Assembly: GCA_009920875.1 (NCBI GenBank)
Contig: RFZE01000054.1
Location: forward strand, 1 to 9,180
Source: Alphaproteobacteria bacterium
Lineage (GTDB): Bacteria > Pseudomonadota > Alphaproteobacteria > RS24
DNA length: 9,180 nt
Direction: 5' to 3'
Shown here: piece by piece, positions 1-7,233 of the stretch
Layout: each line of letters begins with the position of its first letter
Numbering within the stretch: position 1 is the stretch's first letter
Made by a program: the position numbers and the translations under genes
The notes under the pieces: model-generated
Databases searched by the model: none
Told to the model about the DNA's origin: nothing
What the model saw: the letters and a program-made list of their open reading frames with translations, nothing else

Positions 1-131
1 TCAAGCGTATCTGTGATGCGTTGCATGAGCGACGCTTCACGGTCAACAACCGTGACATCATTGCCTTCACCGGCCAAATGCCGCGCAATACCGAAACCGA
101 CTTGGCCGGCCCCACAAACAATGACTTTCAT
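1..131 (-). CDS. trkA: Trk potassium uptake regulator TrkA, N-terminal fragment (runs off the left edge)
   Basis: Only the first 43 codons are visible. The translation begins MKVIVCGAGQVGFG and continues to a VTVVDRE stretch. That is the start of an RCK/Rossmann fold: the glycine-rich dinucleotide loop GAGQVG is at residues 7-12, and the acidic residue after the second strand, which normally holds the adenine ribose, is D30. In the family, TrkA is a cytoplasmic NAD(H)-binding subunit that gates the TrkH/TrkG potassium channel. The ATG at 131-129 has a GAGGG ribosome-binding site 4 nt upstream, and the gene starts 26 bp after the ntrX stop with no terminator-like hairpin between. It is therefore probably cotranscribed with ntrYX, and ntrY-ntrX-trkA is a common alphaproteobacterial order. 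Whether the rest of the protein is intact cannot be seen. Confidence 0.9.
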   Translation of the reverse strand, partial: MKVIVCGAGQVGFGIARHLAGEGNDVTVVDREASLMQRITDTL

Positions 132-157
132 CGGTCCCTCAACCCCATTGCTATTTG

Positions 158-1555
158 CTAGACATGGCTTTTAGCATGATTGCCACCCGATATTCCAAGC
201 GATTTCATTTTGCGGTGCAGCGCCGAGCGCTCCATACCCACAAATTCAGCCGTTCTTGAAATATTTCCCGAGAAACGCTCAATTTGCGCCATCAGATAAT
301 CACGCTCAAAACACTCGCGCGCGTCGCGCAATGGCAGCGACATAATATGCCGCGATTGTCCGACATTTTCAGCGACATCGGTTTCGCTCAAAATCTCTTT
401 GGGCAAATGGTCAATGGTCAATGTTTCTTCACCGGCGGCATGGCTTGTCAACATCATATGCTCAATGCAATTGCGCAATTGACGCACATTGCCCGGCCAG
501 TTATGCGATTGTAGCACAGCCATCACATCACTGCCCGCTTCGCGCACCGGCATATTCATTTGCGCCGCCAACATGCGGACAAAATGTTCAACCAAATAGG
601 GAATATCATCGCGCCGTTTATTTAACCCCGGCACCTCCAAGGTCATGACATTGAGCCGGTGATATAAATCCTCGCGCAAAACACCTTCGGAAATGCGTTT
701 TTTCGGGTCGCCACTACATGACGACAATATCCGCGAGTCTATTTGCACCAAATCCTTGCCACCAATGCGGGTCACGCCGCCATCTAGCAACATTTTCAAT
801 ATCGCTTTTTGCTGCGAAATCGGGAAACTGCATATCTCATCGAGATAAAGAGTGCCGCCATGCGCCTGCTCAAAAAGGCCCGGCTCAATCTGACCGCCCT
901 CTTCATACCCAAACAGCATGCGATCGATTTGCTCGGCATCGTCGCCCAGCATAGCCGTATGCACGGAAATGAAGTTGCCGGTCGCGCGCGGTGAACGCGC
1001 ATGCAATTGATGCGCGGCCGCTTCCTTGCCCGAACCTGACGGGCCGACAATCATGACACGGCTTTTGGTTTGCGACAGCTTGTCGATTTTGGTGCTTAAT
1101 TGCTCCATCGCCGCGGCCTTGCCCACCAATGTCAGTTGAACATCGGCGCGGCGCTTCAGCTCGGTATTTTCACGTTGCAGACGCGCCGCTTCAATCGCAC
1201 GCGCCACCGTAACCAAAAGCTTGTCTGATTTAAAAGGCTTTTCAATATAGTCATAAGCCCCCGACCGTATGGCCGTGACTGCCGTATCGATATTGCCGTG
1301 ACCCGAGATAATGACGACGGGCAAATTGGGATATCGCTCCCGTAAAATATTCAAAATCTCCAGCCCGTCCAGACGACTGCCTTGCAGCCAAACATCAAGC
1401 AGCACCATGGCCGGACAGCGGCGGGTAATTTCCCGCAAAGCACTGTCGCTATCTTGCGCAATCCGCGCCTCATAACCTTCATCTTCCAGAACACCGGCAA
1501 CCAGGTCGCAAATGTCACGCTCATCATCAACGATTAACACATCTCCAAACATCAT
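158..1555 (-). CDS. ntrX: Nitrogen-regulation response regulator NtrX, GAFTGA-less
   Basis: A 465-residue cytoplasmic response regulator, the probable phosphorylation partner of NtrY. The receiver domain (about 5-120) has the acidic pair D10/D11, phospho-acceptor D54, S84 and K106. The DVWLQGSRLDG stretch around D54 is typical of NtrX. The AAA+ domain (about 142-385) has Walker A GPSGSGKE (171-178), Walker B GGTLYLDE (233-240) and REDLYHRLN (294-302, arginine-finger region). The GAFTGA sigma-54 contact loop is missing: the stretch between LFG (214-216) and GLFEQA is about five residues shorter than in NtrC. The sensor I position, usually T-N or similar, reads C280-S281. The C-terminal Fis-type helix-turn-helix is at about 429-455. 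The first ATG forms an ATGA overlap with the ntrY stop; the very next codon is also ATG (1552) and lies at better spacing from the upstream GAGG, so it may be the true start. In alphaproteobacteria NtrX is linked to nitrogen, redox and envelope control. Loss of GAFTGA argues against classical sigma-54 activation. Confidence 0.95.
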   Translation of the reverse strand: MMFGDVLIVDDERDICDLVAGVLEDEGYEARIAQDSDSALREITRRCPAMVLLDVWLQGSRLDGLEILNILRERYPNLPVVIISGHGNIDTAVTAIRSGAYDYIEKPFKSDKLLVTVARAIEAARLQRENTELKRRADVQLTLVGKAAAMEQLSTKIDKLSQTKSRVMIVGPSGSGKEAAAHQLHARSPRATGNFISVHTAMLGDDAEQIDRMLFGYEEGGQIEPGLFEQAHGGTLYLDEICSFPISQQKAILKMLLDGGVTRIGGKDLVQIDSRILSSCSGDPKKRISEGVLREDLYHRLNVMTLEVPGLNKRRDDIPYLVEHFVRMLAAQMNMPVREAGSDVMAVLQSHNWPGNVRQLRNCIEHMMLTSHAAGEETLTIDHLPKEILSETDVAENVGQSRHIMSLPLRDARECFERDYLMAQIERFSGNISRTAEFVGMERSALHRKMKSLGISGGNHAKSHV

Positions 1556-1564
1556 ATTTCCTCT
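1552..1564 (-). promoter_or_regulatory. ntrY/ntrX translational coupling site (AGAGGA plus ATGA overlap)
   Basis: On the minus strand AGAGGA (1564-1559) sits inside the last ntrY codons, followed by ATGATG. The ntrY stop TGA (1554-1552) overlaps the first ntrX ATG (1555-1553) in the form ATGA. This arrangement usually couples translation of kinase and regulator. Which of the two tandem ATG codons is used cannot be decided from sequence; the second has the more usual spacing. Confidence 0.7.
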
Positions 1565-3789
1565 AACATTTTGGATTTGCCCACCATTTCAGGAGGCCGC
1601 AAGGGTAACACCACTTGCAGCATTGCGCCGCTTCCGCCTGACGCACACCATGGCGCATCGCTTAAAACAAGCTTGCCCCCATGATCATCTACAATCTTTT
1701 TTACAATCGACAGGCCCAGCCCTGTCCCCTCTTCCCGTGAGGTATTGTATGGCTCCAACAAGTCATAGCGATTTTTCTTCGGCCAGCCGATGCCCGAGTC
1801 GCTGATTGACAGAACAACCTGCCCTTCGCTTTCTTCCACCGTCACGCTTATGCGTTTCTCTCCATTGCCGCCGCGCACGGCTTCTTCAGCATTTTTTAAA
1901 ATATTAGTTAAGGCCTGACTTATAAGGCGTCGGTCGCCGACCAAATTAACTTCCGGCACTTCGCTGACCGAGTAGTCAATATCGGCGTTTGCGACCCGTT
2001 GCAGCAAAACCGTTTCCGAAATCACGTCAGCCAAATTGACCCCGTCCATCCGCGCCGCCGGCATGCGCGCGAAAGAGGCAAACTCATCGACCATATTGCC
2101 GATATCTTCCACTTGTCTGATGATGGTATCGGTGCACTGTTTGAAAATATCTTGATCGTCATGAGCGGCCTGCCCATATCGCGCTTGCAAGCGCTCAGCC
2201 GAAAGTTGGATTGGTGTCAGCGGGTTCTTAATCTCATGCGCAATGCGACGGGCGATATCGGACCAGGCGGCATTGCGTTGTGCCGTCAATAAATCGGTAA
2301 TGTCGTCAAAGGTAATAATGGCACCACCATGCAAACCATGGGTCTTTTGAGCTGCAGCTCGGATAATACGACCGTTAAGCGCCGGATTGTTAATGTTGAA
2401 CTCGCGTGTCACGCGACGCGCCGGCGTAATGTTCAAGGCCGCCAATATGCCTGAAAATTCAGGCATTGCCCTGTTTAATGACTGCCCGATAAGCGCGTCG
2501 GCCGGTTGCTCATAAAGCGCTCCGGCAACCTCATTGGCATGATTGATAAAGCCGTTCTCATCGACACCGATAACACCTGACGAAACCCCATTTAACACGG
2601 CCTCGGTAAAACGGTTTCTTTCATCGAGGTCGGCATGCGTATCTTTCAGATCGGCCTGCTGTTCACCCAAACGTTCGGCCATTTCGTTAAATGTCTCTGC
2701 CAGCTGGATGATTTCATCATTGCCGCGCAAGGTTTCAGCGCTCACACGCGCCTCCAAATCGCCCTCGCCCAAGCGCCGTGTCATATGAATGAGCCTGCCA
2801 ATCGGCGAAACCAACCGGTCAGCAAGAGACAGGCCAAGCCATATGGCCGACAGCAAGATTACCAAAGTGAGAATGATATAAATCAAGGCGAAGGTTAGCT
2901 GCGTCTCAAAACGTCGCTTTTCCATCGCCGAGTAATCACGCACGGCGGCATCTGTTCTCAGCAATTGCTGGGTCACGCTTGGCATCATCAAGCGCGCCGA
3001 ATAAAGATAAGTGTCGCGCAGCCCGTCAACTTTGCGTAAGGCCAATATCTGGCTTGTCTCCATCGCTGTAATGATAATTGTTTTGTCGTTTGAAGCGGCA
3101 AAGGCTTCGTCCGGAGGGCGCACCGTTAAAATGGTTGTTTCCGGCGCAGCCGCCATCAAAACATCACCCTTTTTGTTAATGAGCAGCGCTTGCTGAGTAT
3201 CACGCAAAGCCGCTTGTGCTTCGAGATAACGCCGGAAACGGCGACGGTCGCTTTGAAATACATCACGCGCTGATGACAGATCGCGCGCCATAATATTCAT
3301 GTCACGACGCAGGCCTTCTCGTTGTTCAGCCAAATAGGCATTGGCCACGGCGGTGGTGTTTTCAATAATGGTTTTGGTGCGTGTCGAGAACCAATAGTCC
3401 AGCCCGCGGTCGAGGGTTACAAAGGCAAAAACCGCAACCAATATGGCCGGTAAAACAGCAATCATCGAAAAAAGCGTAATCATTCGACCGTGCAGACGCG
3501 CACCGGCCAAACCGGCACGTTGGCGGCGACGCACGCGCACAGCTTGAGCGCCCAAAACCAACAACAAACCGCCAATGATGAAAATATTAAACGATAAGAG
3601 CGTCCACACGGTCTCAGGCTTGGTTTCAAGCGGCGTTACATTGGTCAAAATCAAATAAGATCCAACGCCCGACGCAATTCCAAGAATTGCGAACAGGATG
3701 GAGAGAAAGCGCGTAACCTCGGTCAGTCGAAAGCGGCTGAGCCATAGCCGCAGCTTCCTCAAAACGCCGGTGGGATGAAGGACACTCAT
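1552..3789 (-). CDS. ntrY: Sensor histidine kinase NtrY
   Basis: A 745-residue inner-membrane histidine kinase with the usual NtrY layout. Three hydrophobic segments (about 27-49, 64-84, 104-125) are followed by an extracytoplasmic region of about 170 residues and a fourth membrane segment (about 298-320). Then come a HAMP linker (about 320-375), a PAS domain (about 393-500) and the kinase core. The phospho-acceptor is H518 in HEIKNPLTP; the N box holds N633 in ILKNAEEA; G1 is DSGIGW (664-669) and G2 is GTGLGLSIV (688-696). All catalytic motifs look intact, so it should autophosphorylate and pass phosphate to NtrX, encoded next. The ATG at 3789 has AGGAGT 5 nt upstream, and an in-frame TAG just upstream (at the AGGAG itself) rules out a longer protein. 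The gene follows a 117-bp gap after metG, the largest in the window, so it may have its own promoter. No ntrB or ntrC lies upstream, unlike the common nifR3-ntrB-ntrC-ntrY-ntrX order. The signal sensed is unknown. Confidence 0.95.
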   Translation of the reverse strand: MSVLHPTGVLRKLRLWLSRFRLTEVTRFLSILFAILGIASGVGSYLILTNVTPLETKPETVWTLLSFNIFIIGGLLLVLGAQAVRVRRRQRAGLAGARLHGRMITLFSMIAVLPAILVAVFAFVTLDRGLDYWFSTRTKTIIENTTAVANAYLAEQREGLRRDMNIMARDLSSARDVFQSDRRRFRRYLEAQAALRDTQQALLINKKGDVLMAAAPETTILTVRPPDEAFAASNDKTIIITAMETSQILALRKVDGLRDTYLYSARLMMPSVTQQLLRTDAAVRDYSAMEKRRFETQLTFALIYIILTLVILLSAIWLGLSLADRLVSPIGRLIHMTRRLGEGDLEARVSAETLRGNDEIIQLAETFNEMAERLGEQQADLKDTHADLDERNRFTEAVLNGVSSGVIGVDENGFINHANEVAGALYEQPADALIGQSLNRAMPEFSGILAALNITPARRVTREFNINNPALNGRIIRAAAQKTHGLHGGAIITFDDITDLLTAQRNAAWSDIARRIAHEIKNPLTPIQLSAERLQARYGQAAHDDQDIFKQCTDTIIRQVEDIGNMVDEFASFARMPAARMDGVNLADVISETVLLQRVANADIDYSVSEVPEVNLVGDRRLISQALTNILKNAEEAVRGGNGEKRISVTVEESEGQVVLSISDSGIGWPKKNRYDLLEPYNTSREEGTGLGLSIVKKIVDDHGGKLVLSDAPWCASGGSGAMLQVVLPLRPPEMVGKSKMLEEI

Positions 3790-3906
3790 CTGCCACTCCT
3801 AAAACAACCCACCGCATACAGATGTGCTCTTTGCGCCATACACATGGCAAGAGAATAACCCTTTTGAACATGCGCACCTAGCAAAATGTTGCATTGCTGC
3901 AACAGT
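3790..3906 (-). other. metG-ntrY intergenic region, possible ntrY leader
   Basis: This 117-bp gap is the longest non-coding stretch in the window. In the direction of transcription it begins with a short hairpin next to the metG stop and ends with the ntrY ribosome-binding site (AGGAGT, 3800-3795). In between are TTG-type hexamers (for example TTGCTA and TTGCCA) and TATTCT, but no pair has an acceptable 16-18 bp spacing with a good -10 match. No GG-N10-GC sigma-54 element was found. A promoter for ntrYX is likely by position but not shown by sequence. An open frame from 3877 simply runs into ntrY out of frame and does not look like a gene. Confidence 0.4.
3882..3904 (-). terminator. Possible weak intrinsic terminator after metG
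   Basis: On the minus strand, 2 nt after the metG TAA, TGTTGC (3904-3899) pairs perfectly with GCAACA (3892-3887) around a 6-nt loop, and TTTT follows at once (3886-3883). The position is right for a terminator of the rlpA-to-metG unit. The stem is only 6 bp with three G-C pairs and the T run is short, so termination would probably be partial. The palindrome could instead be a protein-binding site. No folding energy was calculated. Confidence 0.35.
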
Positions 3907-5469
3907 TTAGCTGTCTGCGCCGTCTTCCATCATTGAAAGCCGAGGAAATACCCCTTGCGGCGTCGGCAACGCAGTGCCCGGAGTGAGGCGATAATCGGCA
4001 CCCAAACTCGCAAAATCGCGGTGTTCTTGAGCGATATCCAACAAATCGAGAAGCTGTGCAGCACCTGCCGGTATGACCGGCTGCAGCAAAATGGCCGCCT
4101 GACGCACCAGTTCTGCGGTTACGTAAAGCACCGTGCCCATGCGTTCAGGATTTTCTTTCTTCAAGGCCCATGGTTCTTCCGACGCAAAATAGCGATTGGC
4201 TTCGGACACGGCGTCCATCACAGCGGCCAAATAATTATGCACTTCATGCCCCTGCATCGCTTTATCCGTTTGCGCTTTCAAGCCGTCAAACAATGCCAAA
4301 ACTGCTTCATCCTCCGCTGAGAATTCTTGCGGTGACGGTAAGCTTGCATCGCAATTCTTCGCTATCATCGACAAGCTACGCTGCGCCAGATTGCCGATGT
4401 CATTGGCCAAATCGGCATTGACGCGATTGACAATGGCCTCATCGGAGAAACTGCCATCTCGGCCAAACGGCACTTCTCGCAAAAAGAAATAACGCAGCGC
4501 ATCGACGCCATAATGCTCAGCCAGCACCATCGGGTCCAACACATTGCCAAGCGATTTCGACATTTTTTCGCCCTTCACGGTCAAGAAACCATGCGCGAAT
4601 ACTTGTTTCGGTAAAGGTAAATCGGCCGCCATCAGAAAAGCGGGCCAGTAAACCGTATGGAAGCGGGTAATATCCTTGCCGATAACATGCAGACTGCACG
4701 GCCAAAAATCGGCAAATCGCCCATTGCGGTCGGGATAATCCAGCACGCTTAAATAATTGGTCAGCGCATCCATCCAAACATACATGACATGGTCTTTATC
4801 GCCGGGCACCGGCACGCCCCAATCAAAAGCGGTGCGAGAAATCGATAAATCCTTTAAGCCACCCTTGATGAATGAAACAATCTCATTGCGACGGCTATCG
4901 GGCATCAGAAATTCTGGATTGGCCTCAAAATGCGCCAATAACTTGTCTTCATAGGCCGACAGGCGGAAGAAATAGCTGTCTTCCTCCAGCCATTCGACAG
5001 GCGTGCCTTGCGGCGACAGCTTATTGCCCTCGCCATCATCACTCAGCTCATCTTCGCCGTAAAAAGCCTCGTCGCGCACAGAATACCAGCCTTTATAGCT
5101 GTCCTTGTAAATATCGTCGCGGCCATTATCGGCAATACGCTGCCATAATTCACTGACCGATGCATGATGGCGTGCCTCAGAAGTGCGAATAAAGTCATCA
5201 TGGCTGCAATTCAACGCTTGCGCCATTTCTCGGAAGGCGGGCGTCAACTCATCAGCCAATTCTTGTGCCGTTTTGCCCTGCTCGCGCGCGGTTTGCAGCA
5301 TTTTTTGGCCGTGATCATCCGTTCCGGTCGAAAAATAGACGTTCTCACCGTTCAATCGGCGGTATCGCGCAATCGTATCCGTAGCCATTATTTCATAGGC
5401 ATGACCAATATGCGGACGGCCATTTGGGTAGGAAATAGCCGTAGTTATAAAAAAATTTTTATCTGTCAC
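3907..5469 (-). CDS. metG: Methionyl-tRNA synthetase
   Basis: A 520-residue class I aminoacyl-tRNA synthetase that activates methionine with ATP and charges tRNA-Met in the cytoplasm. The nucleotide-binding signatures are both present: HIGH at residues 20-23 (in GRPHIGHAYE) and KMSKS at 302-306. The connective-peptide region (about 120-165, including GWYSVRDEAFYGEDE) contains no cysteines, so the zinc knuckle of the E. coli-type enzyme is absent. The C-terminal EMAP-like tRNA-binding domain is also absent; the protein ends after the anticodon-binding helical domain. This short form is usual for alphaproteobacteria. The start is GTG (5469-5467), supported by AGGAAG 5 nt upstream and by the in-frame holB amber stop just before it. 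It starts 9 bp after holB and is almost certainly cotranscribed with it. A run of five A then seven T spans codons 4-7, which is unusual for this window. Confidence 0.97.
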   Translation of the reverse strand: MTDKNFFITTAISYPNGRPHIGHAYEIMATDTIARYRRLNGENVYFSTGTDDHGQKMLQTAREQGKTAQELADELTPAFREMAQALNCSHDDFIRTSEARHHASVSELWQRIADNGRDDIYKDSYKGWYSVRDEAFYGEDELSDDGEGNKLSPQGTPVEWLEEDSYFFRLSAYEDKLLAHFEANPEFLMPDSRRNEIVSFIKGGLKDLSISRTAFDWGVPVPGDKDHVMYVWMDALTNYLSVLDYPDRNGRFADFWPCSLHVIGKDITRFHTVYWPAFLMAADLPLPKQVFAHGFLTVKGEKMSKSLGNVLDPMVLAEHYGVDALRYFFLREVPFGRDGSFSDEAIVNRVNADLANDIGNLAQRSLSMIAKNCDASLPSPQEFSAEDEAVLALFDGLKAQTDKAMQGHEVHNYLAAVMDAVSEANRYFASEEPWALKKENPERMGTVLYVTAELVRQAAILLQPVIPAGAAQLLDLLDIAQEHRDFASLGADYRLTPGTALPTPQGVFPRLSMMEDGADS

Positions 5470-5481
5470 TTTAACTTCCTA
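5467..5481 (-). promoter_or_regulatory. metG GTG start with ribosome-binding site fused to the holB stop
   Basis: On the minus strand the holB amber codon TAG (5481-5479) provides the first bases of the metG ribosome-binding site AGGAAG (5480-5475), 5 nt before the GTG start. The holB and metG frames are the same, separated only by TAG and three sense codons. The layout suggests that ribosomes ending holB start metG nearby. Confidence 0.7.
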
Positions 5482-6576
5482 AACAGCCCTTTTTCGGCTC
5501 GCATCAGCAAAGCCTGTCATCCATTCCAACACCGCTTGCTTTTTATCCAAGTTCAAAGCTTCAACCGCGCGGCTGTCTTGCTCCACCTTCTCCCACAAGG
5601 CCACAAAGGGTTCAACCCCCAAGCCATCGCCCAAAAGACGATTGACCAAAGCCTCTTCGCCCTCAAAAACCGGCTGAAAACCGGCGCCTGTAGAGGCAAA
5701 GCGCACATAGCGATGCAGCCAACCCGATAACAGGAAACAAAATATCGCAAACTGTTCCGGTGCTGCGCGCGCACCAAACCGTCCGGCGAGGCCGTGCAAT
5801 TTCTCAACATCAAGCTGCGGTGCGGTTTCCAACACCCCAATCATTTCGCGATAAAGGTCAAAACCGCCCTCTTCGCTGAGCATTAATGCGTAACCTGCGC
5901 TGCCTTGCGCCAAAAAGGCCGAGGCGGCAACTTCATTGGGGTCACTGCCTTCAAGCCGCCCATGAACAATCGACTGCAAATCGCTTTCGTCAAGCGCATT
6001 GAAAGACAACATACGGCAGCGCGACCTGATGGTATCCAGCAAACGCCCCGGATTATGACAGATAATCAAAAACAGGCATTTTTCCGGTGGTTCTTCAATC
6101 AGCTTTAAAAGCGCATTGACGCCGTATCTGTTCAACTCATCAATGCTGTCGATAATCGCCACACGCCAGCCACCGCGACCGGCACTGAGGTTGAAAGACT
6201 GTCGCAAATCGCGCGCCGCTTCAGCCGGAATATCACCACGAAATTTTTGTGTCTTCGGATTATAGTCACGTTTCAAGACGAACAAGTCCGGATGTGCGCC
6301 CTCTTCAACCAAATGCGCGTCATCGCTCTCAAGCGCCGGCGACATGGCAGTAGCCGAGCCACCCGATAAAACCAGCCGCGCCGCCAAATAAGCAAAGCTG
6401 GCTTTCCCCACCCCCTTCGGGCCGGTGAGCAGCCAAGCATGCGGCATGCGACCACCATTTAACGCGGCAAGAAAATCGGCTTGCGGCTTGGCATGCCCGG
6501 TCAGAATCCGCGTCAAACGCGGCGGGTTGTCACCGTCAATATCCGGCAGTTCTTCAATGGTTTCGGCAGTGCTCAT
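5479..6576 (-). CDS. holB: DNA polymerase III subunit delta'
   Basis: A 365-residue clamp-loader subunit of the DNA polymerase III holoenzyme, which with tau/gamma and delta opens the sliding clamp. The N-terminal AAA+ domain has GRMPHAWLLTGPKGVGKAS with a complete Walker A (52-59), a degenerate Walker B region (VAIIDSIDELN, 139-149), ALLKLIEEPPEK (155-166) and the SRC motif at 185-187 that belongs to clamp-loader subunits. The Cys-rich zinc module found in E. coli delta' after Walker A is missing, replaced by a Ser/Ala-rich stretch around 71-85 before HPDLFVLKR. This is common in alphaproteobacteria. The C-terminal part (about 210-365) is the collar-like helical region and is poorly conserved. 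The position between tmk and metG strongly supports the call. The ATG at 6576 has no clear ribosome-binding site; an in-frame TAA shortly upstream leaves it as the first start. It lies 32 bp after tmk. Confidence 0.92.
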   Translation of the reverse strand: MSTAETIEELPDIDGDNPPRLTRILTGHAKPQADFLAALNGGRMPHAWLLTGPKGVGKASFAYLAARLVLSGGSATAMSPALESDDAHLVEEGAHPDLFVLKRDYNPKTQKFRGDIPAEAARDLRQSFNLSAGRGGWRVAIIDSIDELNRYGVNALLKLIEEPPEKCLFLIICHNPGRLLDTIRSRCRMLSFNALDESDLQSIVHGRLEGSDPNEVAASAFLAQGSAGYALMLSEEGGFDLYREMIGVLETAPQLDVEKLHGLAGRFGARAAPEQFAIFCFLLSGWLHRYVRFASTGAGFQPVFEGEEALVNRLLGDGLGVEPFVALWEKVEQDSRAVEALNLDKKQAVLEWMTGFADASRKRAV

Positions 6577-6608
6577 GGCGCTACATTAAGCGGTCAGGCA
6601 ATGCGCGG

Positions 6609-7232
6609 CTAGAGCTTAAAGCGCGCTTGCATGACATCTTCGATTTGCTGCCAGACCGCATCGAAAGTGTTTTCTGCATCAATCACCATTATGCGTTTCG
6701 GGTCCTCCGCTGCCAGCGCCAGAAAACCGTCGCGCACATCGCGGTGAAAACCGGCATCTTTCTTCTCAAAGCGCGCCGCGCCGCCACGTTTTTCAGCACG
6801 CTGCAGACCGGCATCTTCACGCAAATCAAGCAGAAAGGTGACATCAGGCACGGTTTTACCGACCGCCATTTGCTGCATCGGACGCACCACATCAAGCCCA
6901 AGCCCTCCGGCAATACCCTGATAGGTCAGCGTGCTGTCAAAAAAGCGATCGCAAATCACCCATTTGCCTTCTTGCAATGCCGGTTCAATCAGCCGGTTGA
7001 CATGCTCGACCCGCGCTGCCGTCATCATCAGCAATTCTGAGTAGGGATGCCAGCGATTGGGGTCACCCTGCACAAGGAGGTCGCGCAGTTCCTCGCCCTG
7101 CTTGGTGCCGCCCGGCTCGCGTGTTTCAACAACCTCGAGCCCTTTATTGCGTAAATAACCGGCCAAACGCGCCGCCTGGGTTGACTTGCCGCCGCCCTCG
7201 CCGCCTTCAAAGCTGATAAATTTTCCTCGCAT
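6609..7232 (-). CDS. tmk: Thymidylate kinase
   Basis: A cytoplasmic kinase that phosphorylates dTMP to dTDP with ATP, an essential step of dTTP synthesis. Numbering from the ATG at 7232 gives 207 residues. The P-loop is FEGGEGGGKST (8-18), then TREPGG (37-42), the DRFFDS signature (95-100, DRY/F type) and an Arg- and Lys-rich lid (about 145-160, including RGGAARFEKKD). This fits the bacterial TMPK family in order and length. A GTG at 7241 in the same frame would add three residues (V-I-K) and overlap dacF by 8 bp. I prefer the ATG because MRGKFISFEGG matches the usual family N-terminus and because GGTGGG lies 8 nt upstream. The dacF stop TAA is one base before this ATG, so translation is probably coupled. 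The gene sits in the conserved alphaproteobacterial dac-tmk-holB-metG order. Confidence 0.96.
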   Translation of the reverse strand: MRGKFISFEGGEGGGKSTQAARLAGYLRNKGLEVVETREPGGTKQGEELRDLLVQGDPNRWHPYSELLMMTAARVEHVNRLIEPALQEGKWVICDRFFDSTLTYQGIAGGLGLDVVRPMQQMAVGKTVPDVTFLLDLREDAGLQRAEKRGGAARFEKKDAGFHRDVRDGFLALAAEDPKRIMVIDAENTFDAVWQQIEDVMQARFKL

Positions 7233-7233
7233 T

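Noticed and set aside
3626..3877. Minus-strand open frame starting in the metG-ntrY gap (possible leader peptide)
   Set aside because: It runs into ntrY in another frame for most of its length and has no recognisable content.
3790..3906. Sigma-70 or sigma-54 promoter for ntrY
   Set aside because: TTG-type hexamers occur, but none pairs with a good -10 at 16-18 bp, and no GG-N10-GC element is present; left as unproven.
5164..5730. Plus-strand open frame of 188 codons opposite metG and holB
   Set aside because: Antisense to intact core genes with all motifs present; no family resemblance and no sensible ribosome-binding context.
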